Shown: positions 17,212 to 26,224 of the stretch, piece by piece
How positions within the stretch are numbered: the stretch's first letter is position 1
Layout: every line of letters starts with the position of its first letter
Assembly (NCBI GenBank): GCA_002840125.1
Contig: PGZF01000001.1
Location: 1,431,237-1,495,236, forward strand
Direction: 5' to 3'
DNA from: Gammaproteobacteria bacterium HGW-Gammaproteobacteria-15
Lineage (GTDB): Bacteria; Pseudomonadota; Gammaproteobacteria; Enterobacterales; Alteromonadaceae
Length of the DNA stretch: 64,000 nucleotides
Translations under genes and position numbers: made by a program
The notes under the pieces: model-generated
What the model was told of the DNA's origin: nothing
The model's input: only the letters and a program-made list of their open reading frames with translations
Database searches by the model: none

Positions 17212-17233
17212 AACGGCAGCTCAGGCTGCCGTT
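17212..17233. terminator. Bidirectional hairpin between DUF3299 and zrgA genes
   Basis: AACGGCAGC, a TCAG loop, then GCTGCCGTT, followed by a short T-rich stretch. It lies between two convergent genes whose stop codons are 38 bases apart. Confidence 0.8.
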
Positions 17234-17245
17234 GTCATTTTATGC

Positions 17246-17848
17246 TTACTGAAAACGTACCGTACTGCTACTGAGCGCTGCCTGTGATGCACCCTGCTGG
17301 CCATTAATAATCCACTGAATATCCATATGCTCCAGTGCCGGCAGCAGTTCGAAAATACGCAGTTTCAGTTCATTTAACCGCGCCGGACGCTGGCATAATA
17401 GCTGGTAGTTGGCGTAAAAATCAGCATGGCCTTCATTTGCCTGTGGCTCGGTTAAATCCGTGCTGGCTTCAGCCATGGCCAGTTCGCAGTTGGCGTCATT
17501 GTTAAAACTAAACCAGTCGCCCTGGTTAAACACTGCAATGGCCGCTGCAACTTCCTGCTTTTGCTCCGTAGTGCTGGGTTTGTGTTCAAAGCCCACTATG
17601 CTTTGCGCGGCCGATTGAAACGCCAGTTGCATTTCGTTACCTTCCAGCACCAGTGTTAATACAGCATGGCCATGCACATGAGCACCCAGAGCTACCCGCT
17701 CATCGTCATGCTCATGCCCGTCGTGTTTATCTGCGCCATGCTGATGATCATGTTTGTGTTCAGCCGGGCTGTGTTCATGCGCTACTACAGTGGTATTTAA
17801 TGCCATTAAGCTGCAAACAAGCAGGCTGGCAACTAAAGAGAGCTTCAT
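17246..17848 (-). CDS. zrgA: ZrgA-family (DUF2796) His-rich periplasmic metal-binding protein
   Basis: 200 residues. The signal peptide ends near VVAHEH. A region of about 30 residues with many His, Asp and Glu (HEHSPAEHKHDHQHG, then HDGHEHDDE) would bind zinc. The family core follows, LGAHVHGHAVLTLVLEGNEMQL, ending in an immunity-like sheet. In Vibrio ZrgA serves a zinc-uptake ABC system. The ABC genes and DUF3299 gene next to it support the same role here. It carries its own upstream region with a Zur-box-like element. Confidence 0.85.
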   Translation of the reverse strand: MKLSLVASLLVCSLMALNTTVVAHEHSPAEHKHDHQHGADKHDGHEHDDERVALGAHVHGHAVLTLVLEGNEMQLAFQSAAQSIVGFEHKPSTTEQKQEVAAAIAVFNQGDWFSFNNDANCELAMAEASTDLTEPQANEGHADFYANYQLLCQRPARLNELKLRIFELLPALEHMDIQWIINGQQGASQAALSSSTVRFQ

Positions 17849-17872
17849 AGCATAGTTCCTGTTTTAATCTAA

Positions 17873-17892
17873 GTTATGTGACAATATAACAT
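17873..17892. promoter_or_regulatory. Weak Zur-box-like element upstream of zrgA
   Basis: GTTAT (17873-17877) and ATAAC (17886-17890) form an inverted repeat, followed by AT, in the 5' region of zrgA. The right half (AATATAACAT) resembles the gammaproteobacterial Zur consensus. The left half and the spacing do not match well, so the site is tentative. Confidence 0.3.
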
Positions 17893-17976
17893 AAAGCACT
17901 TTCTGTACACCAGATGCTGATCTTGCCCGCCGGGCGCAGCGTAAAGGCGCTATTGTTGTCGTAATATAACCCGGTT

Positions 17977-19506
17977 ATGGCCAGACTTATTGTAATTTTA
18001 GGTGACCAGCTAAGCCCCGCGCTGTCGAGCCTGCAAAATGCTGCAGCTGATGATGTACTGCTGCTGGCAGAAGTAGCGGCAGAGGCCAGCTATGTACAAC
18101 ATCACAAACATAAAATTATTCTGATTTTCAGTGCCATGCGCCATTTTTCTGCCGTGCTGCAACAGCAAGGTTATCAGCTTTGTTATATCCACTACGACAG
18201 CCAAAGCCAGATAAAGTGCATCACTGATGCCGTGCAGCATGCTCTGACACAGTACCCACATTTGCAAAACATAGTTATAACGCAATGTGGTGAATATCGC
18301 TTGCAGCAGGAAATCAACAACTGGCAGCAGCGGTTTTCTTTGCCACTGCAAATACTCTCTGATGATCGCTTTATCTGTGATTTGCCCCGTTTTACGCGCT
18401 GGGCTCAGGGTAAAAAGCAGCTGCGTATGGAATACTTTTACCGTGAAATGCGCAGCTATACCGGCTTACTGATGCAAGGCGACACACCAGAAGGCGGTAA
18501 ATGGAACTACGACGCCGATAACCGTAAAGCCTGCCCGCAAGATTTACGGCAAATTCCGCCGCTGCACTTTACCCCCGACGATATCACTGCAGAGGTCGTA
18601 GCGCTGGTTAATCAGCATTTTGCTGCCAATATGGGCTCTGCTGATAACTTCAGCTATGCCGTTACCGGTAAAGACGCAAGGCGGGCTTTTTTACATTTTG
18701 TGCAGCACCAACTAGCGCAGTTTGGCGATTACCAGGATGCCATGCTGCTTGATCAACCGTTTTTGTTTCATAGCATTTGCTCCGTGTATGTAAATTGTGG
18801 CCTGTTGGATGTGCGCTGGATGTGCAACAAAGTGCAGCAGGCATACCAACAGGGCCTGGTGCCACTTAATGCCGCAGAAGGTTTTATCCGCCAGCTAATT
18901 GGCTGGCGCGAATATGTGCGTGGCCTGTACTGGTTGCTCATGCCCGGCTATAAACAGCACAATGCACTTAATGCCAACCGCGCTTTGCCGGGTTTTTACT
19001 GGCATGGCAACACACAAATGCGCTGTATACAGCAGGCAGTAAAAAGCACTATTGATCATGCTTATTCGCACCATATTCACCGTTTAATGATCACCGGTAA
19101 TTTTGCCCTGCTGGCCGGGTTATCAATTGAACAGGTTACCGACTGGTATCTGGCCGTTTATGCCGACGCCTACGAATGGGTAGAATTGCCCAACACCCTG
19201 GGTATGGCGTTATTTGCCGATGGTGGTGTACTGGCATCAAAGCCTTATGCTGCCAGTGGTGCTTATATCAACCGGATGAGCAATTACTGTAAAAACTGTA
19301 CCTACCAGGTTAAACATACCACGCAAACTGATGCCTGCCCGTTTAATGCACTGTACTGGGATTTTCTGCACCGGCATCAGCAGCAATTTGGCGCCAATCC
19401 GCGTTTGGCACTGGCCTTTGCCAACTGGGAAAAACGCAGCGATAGCGATAAAGCCGCCATTCTGGCCAAAGCTGCCGACACCTTAAACCGCCTGGAGCAG
19501 CTATGA
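17977..19506 (+). CDS. Iron-sulfur (6-4) photolyase / cryptochrome, FeS-BCP family (PhrB type)
   Basis: 509 residues. The N-terminal alpha/beta domain starts MARLIVILGDQLS, and the C-terminal helical FAD domain has YSHHIHRLMITGNFALLAG. The four ligands of the 4Fe-4S cluster fall exactly at Cys350, Cys438, Cys441 and Cys454, the same numbers as in Agrobacterium PhrB. The enzyme repairs (6-4) pyrimidine photoproducts under blue light in that family. The gene is single, with its own promoter region between it and zrgA. The 112 bases after its stop contain no gene. Confidence 0.93.
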   Translation: MARLIVILGDQLSPALSSLQNAAADDVLLLAEVAAEASYVQHHKHKIILIFSAMRHFSAVLQQQGYQLCYIHYDSQSQIKCITDAVQHALTQYPHLQNIVITQCGEYRLQQEINNWQQRFSLPLQILSDDRFICDLPRFTRWAQGKKQLRMEYFYREMRSYTGLLMQGDTPEGGKWNYDADNRKACPQDLRQIPPLHFTPDDITAEVVALVNQHFAANMGSADNFSYAVTGKDARRAFLHFVQHQLAQFGDYQDAMLLDQPFLFHSICSVYVNCGLLDVRWMCNKVQQAYQQGLVPLNAAEGFIRQLIGWREYVRGLYWLLMPGYKQHNALNANRALPGFYWHGNTQMRCIQQAVKSTIDHAYSHHIHRLMITGNFALLAGLSIEQVTDWYLAVYADAYEWVELPNTLGMALFADGGVLASKPYAASGAYINRMSNYCKNCTYQVKHTTQTDACPFNALYWDFLHRHQQQFGANPRLALAFANWEKRSDSDKAAILAKAADTLNRLEQL

Positions 19507-19618
19507 GTATCAGCCTGGTATTGCTAAACGTTTGTGATAGCCCCAGAGCCGCTATAATTGTGCTGAATAGGGCAGTGAACCAGCTTAGCTTCGACTGGTA
19601 GTACGTTTTGATTACTGG

Positions 19619-20879
<1,261 letters not shown>

Positions 20880-21013
20880 TTAAGCGCCTGTGGTAGTGGC
20901 AGTATAATACAAGGCCGGATGCTGTTCAGCAGTTAATCAATAAGAATCACTTGATCTGCTAAGGGTAAAACACGATAAGATAGGCAGATATTTTCAGCAG
21001 AGGCCTAAATAGT

Positions 21014-21841
21014 ATGAATGCAGCACAGATTATTGCCGAAATGCGGGTGCTACCGCAGATAGATGCAGAATTTGAGATCCGCCGCCGGGTCGATTTTATT
21101 AAGCAACGTCTTAGCGCTTCAGGCATGAAAACACTGGTATTGGGCATCAGCGGTGGTATCGACTCTACCACCTGTGGCCGTTTAGCCCAAATGGCTATAG
21201 ATGAGCTGAACGAAACAGGTAGTGGTTATCAGTTTATTGCTGTACGTCTGCCATACGCTACGCAAAAAGATGAAGCTGAAGCGCAGATGGCGGTTGATTT
21301 TATTCAACCAAGCAAAGCGTTATCAGTAAATGTACAACCGGGAGCCGATGCAATTCATCAGGCCACTTTCAGTGCCTTGGCTGCTGATGGTCTGGCTACT
21401 GCCAGTGAGGCTCAGGCCGACTTTGCTAAAGGTAATGTTAAAGCCCGCACCCGCATGGTGATTCAGTATCATATTGCAGCGCTGCTGGGAGGCTTAGTGC
21501 TGGGTACTGATCATTCAGCGGAAAACATTACCGGTTTTTATACCAAATGGGGTGATGGCGCCTGCGATCTGGCTCCACTGTTTGGTTTAAGCAAACGCCA
21601 GGTACGCTTAGTGGGGAAAACTCTCGGGGCGCCAGACATACTGGTAGGCAAAATCCCTACTGCCGATTTGGAGTGTATGGCGCCACAAAAAGCAGATGAA
21701 GCCGCTCTGGGCTTAACCTACGAGCAAATAGATGACTTTCTGGAAGGTAAAGCCGTAGCGGCAAATGTGAGTGAAAAGCTGATTGGTATTTATCTGAAAA
21801 CACAGCATAAGCGTCAGCCGATCCCAACCATTTACGATTAG
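21014..21841 (+). CDS. nadE: Ammonia-dependent NAD synthetase
   Basis: 275 residues, the size of the ammonia-dependent form without a glutaminase domain. The PP-loop is [15 protein letters not shown], with [19 protein letters not shown] and [10 protein letters not shown] at the end as in E. coli NadE. It converts deamido-NAD, ATP and ammonia to NAD in the last step of NAD synthesis. A ribosome binding site (AGAGG) lies upstream. It stands alone between glnB and the pilin cluster. Confidence 0.95.
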   Translation: MNAAQIIAEMRVLPQIDAEFEIRRRVDFIKQRLSASGMKTLVLGISGGIDSTTCGRLAQMAIDELNETGSGYQFIAVRLPYATQKDEAEAQMAVDFIQPSKALSVNVQPGADAIHQATFSALAADGLATASEAQADFAKGNVKARTRMVIQYHIAALLGGLVLGTDHSAENITGFYTKWGDGACDLAPLFGLSKRQVRLVGKTLGAPDILVGKIPTADLECMAPQKADEAALGLTYEQIDDFLEGKAVAANVSEKLIGIYLKTQHKRQPIPTIYD

Positions 21842-21911
21842 AAGCAATTATTTTACACCAAAGCAATATGTGCTACGCTTTTTGCAGGAGGATCACTGCA
21901 AGGAGCGTGCT

Positions 21912-22418
21912 ATGCCATCAACAACAAGCAGAGGCTTTAGCTTACCAGAGCTAATGATTACGCTGGCCATTCTGATCATTTTTGCCACTGTTGCAGTACC
22001 GGCCATGGCTGAGTTTATTGACCGCCAGCGCGCTACGGCTTATGTGCGCCAGTTTAGCCAGCATCTGGCTTTTGCCCGGGTTGCAGCCACCAGCAGTAAC
22101 CTGCCGGTACAACTCTGTCCGGCGGTCGATGGTAAATGCGAAGCACAGTGGCAAACTGCACCGGTACAGTTATCCCTGCTTTATCCTGACACCAACGAGC
22201 GCACCTTATTGCGGGAAATACCGGCAATTGATCCGCGACATAAACTGATCTATAACCGCGAAGCCATAACGTTTCGCCGGGACGGGAGTTTAAATGGTTT
22301 TGAAAACGGTACTTTTTACTATTGCCCGCAGCAGAGTTATCAGTGGCATTATCGGCTTACCGTTAATCAGGCCGGTCGTAACCGCTTAACAGAGATAGCT
22401 GCGCCTTGCCCGGCCTAG
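21912..22418 (+). CDS. FimT/GspH-type minor pseudopilin
   Basis: 168 residues from ATG 21912, which has AAGGAG 6 bases upstream. The class III signal is RG/FSLPELMITLAILIIF, with Glu at mature position 5 and a hydrophobic helix. The C-terminal part has the FimT pattern FRRDGSLNGF and two pairs of Cys. It belongs to the first minor-pilin cluster but is on the opposite strand, and it ends exactly where the convergent pilE-like gene ends. Confidence 0.85.
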   Translation: MPSTTSRGFSLPELMITLAILIIFATVAVPAMAEFIDRQRATAYVRQFSQHLAFARVAATSSNLPVQLCPAVDGKCEAQWQTAPVQLSLLYPDTNERTLLREIPAIDPRHKLIYNREAITFRRDGSLNGFENGTFYYCPQQSYQWHYRLTVNQAGRNRLTEIAAPCPA

Positions 22419-22814
22419 CTAATTCCAGCAAACCAGTGCTTGTGGATCCTGGCCGTTACGCTGTCCGTGGTGGTTCAATGTATATAACGGGCATTCGCTA
22501 TCGGCCTGTTGCAGCCCCTGTGCCTGTGCTGTCAGCTCGAATTCCTGCTGCGCTGCAGACAGGTTAACTTTAAACTGATAACGCTCTGATGCCTTAGCTC
22601 TCAGTACCGCTAAATCTGCCGAATACACTCCGTAGTCGGCTAAATGCTGCTCTTGTGCGTTTGCCAGTTGCAACAACTGCGATATTGCCTCTGCGCGATA
22701 GCTGCGCAGCACATACTGCTGATAAGACGGGTAACATATCGCCGCAAGAATACCCACTATAACCACGGCTATTAATAACTCGATTAAACTAAAACCTGGC
22801 TTAACCATTCGCAT
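22419..22814 (-). CDS. pilE: Type IV minor pilin, PilE-like (cluster 1)
   Basis: 131 residues. The prepilin peptidase site is KPG/FSLIELLIAVVIVGILAA, followed by CYPSYQQYVLRSYRAEA as in PilE minor pilins. The C-terminal Cys pair (ECPLY and LVCWN) would close the D-region. It abuts the start of the small PilY1-like gene (22815) and is the last gene of a pilV-pilW-pilX-pilY1-like-pilE set. Confidence 0.85.
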   Translation of the reverse strand: MRMVKPGFSLIELLIAVVIVGILAAICYPSYQQYVLRSYRAEAISQLLQLANAQEQHLADYGVYSADLAVLRAKASERYQFKVNLSAAQQEFELTAQAQGLQQADSECPLYTLNHHGQRNGQDPQALVCWN

Positions 22815-23891
22815 TTAGTGCCCACCCTGCTCTGTCTGAAAGGTTGCCAGCCTGCTAATACGGGGAAACTGATCAGCCGTTAATGCGGTAACACAATTGG
22901 CACAATCCGCCGTGATTGCCAGTAAATCAGCCTGCACTCTGTGCTGTTGCTGCCCATTGTGCAAACTTAACTCAAGCTCGCCCTGCAGGTTTTTCTGCAA
23001 CACCAGCTGGCCCCGCTCTAACGCTGCTACCTGCCAGTGTCTTCTGGCATACACTGCCCCGGCATGATGCAAATGTAATGCATGGATCTGCAGTTTGGTA
23101 TTTTCTGCCAGACTGCAGTCTGGCCGCACCGCAGCTGCCTGGGCAGAGCTCAGGTAAACTACCCCGGCATAAACCTGCGGCACTGCGGTAATACGTTTAT
23201 TCATCTGAACATACCAGCCAGCACCCCGCTGTATCTGCTGCCACAGCTGTTCGGCAATACCCGAACCTGCCTCGGCATCACTCAGATAAGTTCGGTCGGT
23301 CAGATCGCTAAGTTGTATAACAGTGCGCTGCTGTGGCAGATGCTTTACTACCAGCAGGCTGTCACCTCCCGCCGTCATACTGGCAATGATCAGCAATATT
23401 GTCTGGCGCTGTAACGGGCCAGCGCCAACTGGCACTAAGGTATGTACAAGTTGTAACGGTTGGCGAAACTCAGCCGCAAGAGTGCTAAAATCAGCCACCA
23501 GTTCAGGCTCAGCAAAACCACTGCGGGTGAGCGGGATAAACCACAGCCGGCCGCTGGTATCAATGGTATAAACAGCATCTGCTATACCATCATAGTTTTG
23601 ATCCAGTACTACCGGCTGCGCTTTAATACTACTGATTTGGCCTGTTTCAGTTGGCCAGTTTGTCAGTTGATCCAGCAGCACTAAACTGTCAGCGCTGTGC
23701 ATCTTAAGTACGCCTTCAGCATCTGGTATATCTAGCTGAACATTATTACTCAGGCTGATTTTTCTTGGTGGGCCATCATCTGACAATGACGGTAAAGTTG
23801 CAGGAACGGCTGTAGGCTCGTTTAGATCACAGCTGTAGCCGGGGGCGCCGACAACAGAAAATATAATACAGATAAACCAGCGCTTTAGCAT
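22815..23891 (-). CDS. Short PilY1-like protein without a von Willebrand domain
   Basis: 358 residues against about 1100 for PilY1. It has an N-terminal signal sequence and Cys21. Around residues 93-115 it has PVVLDQNYDG and a segment ending SGRLWFIPL. This aligns with a blade of the C-terminal beta-propeller of PilY1, including the calcium loop D97-x-N-x-D101-G-x-x-D105. The VWA half with the DxSxS site is missing entirely. It occupies the pilY1 position between pilX and pilE. It is probably a secreted pilus-tip or priming factor derived from PilY1. The reading frame is intact and uses normal codons, so it is not obviously a pseudogene. Confidence 0.65.
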   Translation of the reverse strand: MLKRWFICIIFSVVGAPGYSCDLNEPTAVPATLPSLSDDGPPRKISLSNNVQLDIPDAEGVLKMHSADSLVLLDQLTNWPTETGQISSIKAQPVVLDQNYDGIADAVYTIDTSGRLWFIPLTRSGFAEPELVADFSTLAAEFRQPLQLVHTLVPVGAGPLQRQTILLIIASMTAGGDSLLVVKHLPQQRTVIQLSDLTDRTYLSDAEAGSGIAEQLWQQIQRGAGWYVQMNKRITAVPQVYAGVVYLSSAQAAAVRPDCSLAENTKLQIHALHLHHAGAVYARRHWQVAALERGQLVLQKNLQGELELSLHNGQQQHRVQADLLAITADCANCVTALTADQFPRISRLATFQTEQGGH

Positions 23892-23892
23892 T

Positions 23893-24264
23893 TTAGTCTG
23901 GCTCCTGTATCAGTGTCGTTTTCAATACCAGGCTGCTGTAACCGGCATAAAAAAGCTTGCTGTCCGAGTAAGCTGCAGTATCAACCTGCACCACTTCACA
24001 TTGCACCGCACTACCTGACCAGGCAGCGTAGCTTGCCGGACACGTCGTCATCATTCGCCTGTTGGCCACAGCGTCTTCGGTCAGTGCATTTAACACGGTA
24101 ATATGCTGAGCCAATGCCTCTTGTGCGGTTTGTAATTGCTGTTGTCCGGCATAAGCTGTTTTGTGGCTTAACTGGGTAACCAGCAGCATGGCTGAGATCA
24201 GCAAACTCATTACCAGCAAAAACACCAACGCCATAATAAGCACCATGCCCTTGTGTGGTGTCAT
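23893..24264 (-). CDS. pilX: PilX-like minor pilin (cluster 1)
   Basis: 123 residues. HKGMVLIMALVFLLVMSLL at the N-terminus is the PilX-type signal with an atypical cleavage context, followed by a short helix rich in Gln and a compact C-terminal region with a Cys pair. PilX bridges PilY1 and the core minor pilins in the priming complex. It overlaps pilW by 4 bases (ATGA). Confidence 0.75.
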   Translation of the reverse strand: MTPHKGMVLIMALVFLLVMSLLISAMLLVTQLSHKTAYAGQQQLQTAQEALAQHITVLNALTEDAVANRRMMTTCPASYAAWSGSAVQCEVVQVDTAAYSDSKLFYAGYSSLVLKTTLIQEPD

Positions 24265-25226
24265 GATCCCTCCTGCAGTGCAGCATTTTGAAAAAAGATA
24301 CTGCTGCTAACCAATAACCTGCGGTAATGATCACCTGGCGCAATAAACTCTGAGCCCCCCATATCATAGTGCTGATTATTGATATAACCGGGATCAGGCT
24401 GGCGGGCGCGAAGCAGCACATAATAACGGATACTGATAATGCGGCTGTTTTGTTGCCACCAGAAATCTGCAGCCATCTGCCGGGTTGGCAAGAAATAATT
24501 CAGCTGGCCATTAAGGTTGGTGTCGACTCCGAATTCAAAATGCATACGTTCCACACCATCAAGCACAGAATCGGTACTGATAGTTGCAATACCGGCCTGG
24601 TTTCTGGCCAGGCGCTTGCGCATCAGCACAGGCACGGTATTACCGTCTACACGTTGCGACTGCAGATAAAACACCAGATGTTGGTAAGGAAAATAATCAT
24701 AGGCGGCGCTAAGCCCGGGGCTGCTGCTATCAACAAAACGGCTGTGTTGCCAGTCTGTCTCCAGATAAAAACGGTTTTGTCGCATTTCTGTTGGCATAGC
24801 CAGCAGGCCAATAAGACGCTTTACCTGTAACAGTTCACTATCGGGTATGGTTTGGGTAATACAATTCAGTTGAGGCCCGGCACCAGTGCGGCTGGCATAC
24901 AAAGTAACAAAGTTGCGTCCGGCCTGAGGAAAACTGCCGCTATCCAGCGCATCTTCAACGCAGTCTGGTGCCGGAGAAGCTGGCATGGGTGATGCAGCAG
25001 CCAGCATAGGGTCAGCTCTGCCGCCCCAAAAACCGGTATTGGTTAGTTCATTCTGAAACAGACTCATTACCAGTTGCGCATTCTGCTGCAATTCAGATAA
25101 TTGCTGTGCCTGCCTGACAGAGCGGCTTAAACTACTAAAAGCTGTTAGCACCATGCCCAGTAAAAACAGTGCCAGCAGCATAGCAATAAGTAATTCCGTT
25201 AATGTAAAACCCGCAGTCCGGCGCAC
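24261..25226 (-). CDS. pilW: PilW-like minor pilin (cluster 1)
   Basis: 321 residues from a GTG at 25226, chosen because GGAGG lies 6 bases before it and the longer in-frame start would sit inside pilV. The class III signal is RRTAG/FTLTELLIAMLLALFLLG. FQNELTNTGFWGGR is typical of PilW. The C-terminus has the PilW pattern of a Tyr/Arg-rich strand region. Part of the pilus initiation complex. Confidence 0.85.
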   Translation of the reverse strand: MRRTAGFTLTELLIAMLLALFLLGMVLTAFSSLSRSVRQAQQLSELQQNAQLVMSLFQNELTNTGFWGGRADPMLAAASPMPASPAPDCVEDALDSGSFPQAGRNFVTLYASRTGAGPQLNCITQTIPDSELLQVKRLIGLLAMPTEMRQNRFYLETDWQHSRFVDSSSPGLSAAYDYFPYQHLVFYLQSQRVDGNTVPVLMRKRLARNQAGIATISTDSVLDGVERMHFEFGVDTNLNGQLNYFLPTRQMAADFWWQQNSRIISIRYYVLLRARQPDPGYINNQHYDMGGSEFIAPGDHYRRLLVSSSIFFQNAALQEGS

Positions 25227-25228
25227 CG

Positions 25229-25729
25229 TTACCTCCAGCGACTTTGCACTGTAAGGCCACTTCTGCCTGCACCTGCCGCACAAGACTGACCGGTTGGCTC
25301 AGCAGAATATGCCCGCTGCTGCCAGCTAACGTCCAACCTTACGGCTGCCCCTTGTGACTGCAGACAAAATTCAGCCTCATATAGGCCAGCACCATGTTGT
25401 GGTTGTAACCGGGAAAACAAATGATGTAACTGGGCATCTGCCAGTTGTTCTGCTGAACATGTTGCCGGAGGGCTGCACGCGGGAACCGCAGGTAGCTCGG
25501 TATACCGGGTAACACGCTGGCCAACAGTAGTAACCAAACTCTGGTTAGCTCTTAACTCATTGAGTAAAGCATAACTCAGCGCCACAACCTGGGTACGCTG
25601 TGTGGCATCCTGCACCTGCCGTAATGCCACCGTTTGCGCTGCCAGTATGCCTAACAAGCCAACCTTTAAAACCAACAGCGTAACTAATACTTCAACCAGA
25701 CTGAATCCATGTTGTAACCGCATATCCAT
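25229..25729 (-). CDS. pilV: PilV-like minor pilin (cluster 1)
   Basis: 166 residues. The signal is QHG/FSLVEVLVTLLVLKVGLLG, followed by LAAQTVALRQVQDATQRTQ, the PilV pattern, with several Cys in the C-terminal half. First gene of the minus-strand cluster 1. The stop (TAA) overlaps the ribosome binding site of pilW. The 69 bases between this gene and cluster 2 contain an AT-rich stretch that could hold a promoter and no terminator. Confidence 0.85.
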   Translation of the reverse strand: MDMRLQHGFSLVEVLVTLLVLKVGLLGILAAQTVALRQVQDATQRTQVVALSYALLNELRANQSLVTTVGQRVTRYTELPAVPACSPPATCSAEQLADAQLHHLFSRLQPQHGAGLYEAEFCLQSQGAAVRLDVSWQQRAYSAEPTGQSCAAGAGRSGLTVQSRWR

Positions 25730-25798
25730 ATGCCCAAGGTCAATAAACTTAACCTTAAAGTTACAACATTATTTCAAAAGATCAAATTTATTTCTAAA

Positions 25799-26224
25799 TT
25801 ACCAGCATTGCCTTACATCTGCTACAGCAAAACCACCATTAGCACCCTTACGGCCGGCTTGATTAAGTATAAGTACACCACATTCATCTGTGGCCTGACT
25901 GCCAATTGGTGTAGCACTCAGAGTGTATGTTCTGGCGGCCTGATCTGACACTGAAAAAGTGTAACGCGTGTCAATATCGTTTATACACTGTAATGCCGGC
26001 ATCTCAATGCCCTCATAGCTGAAAGACGCTGTATAACTGCGCTCCATAAACTGAGAGAGTTCTGTCAGGCAGGCTACAGCTGCGGCTCGGTTTGAGCGCT
26101 GTACATAGCCCTGATACGATGGATAAGCAATCGCTGCCAGAATGCCAATAATTGCTACTACAACCATTAGCTCAATCAGAGTTACACCTTTTTGCTTGCG
26201 TTGTATGTTCATATATTCGCTCAT
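25799..26224 (-). CDS. pilE: Type IV minor pilin PilE (cluster 2)
   Basis: 141 residues. The signal is [21 protein letters not shown], then [16 protein letters not shown]. This closely matches the PilE minor pilin of Pseudomonas and Shewanella. C-terminal Cys residues close the D-loop. The start codon overlaps the pilY1 stop by 4 bases, so the genes are translationally coupled. Last gene of the complete cluster. Confidence 0.9.
   Translation of the reverse strand: MSEYMNIQRKQKGVTLIELMVVVAIIGILAAIAYPSYQGYVQRSNRAAAVACLTELSQFMERSYTASFSYEGIEMPALQCINDIDTRYTFSVSDQAARTYTLSATPIGSQATDECGVLILNQAGRKGANGGFAVADVRQCW

Noticed and set aside
24369-24830. 153-residue plus-strand ORF opposite pilW
   Set aside because: Antisense shadow of the pilW coding frame, which carries a clear prepilin signal.
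25730-25798. Terminator between the two pilin clusters
   Set aside because: No stable hairpin with a T-run was found, only AT-rich sequence; read-through between clusters is possible.
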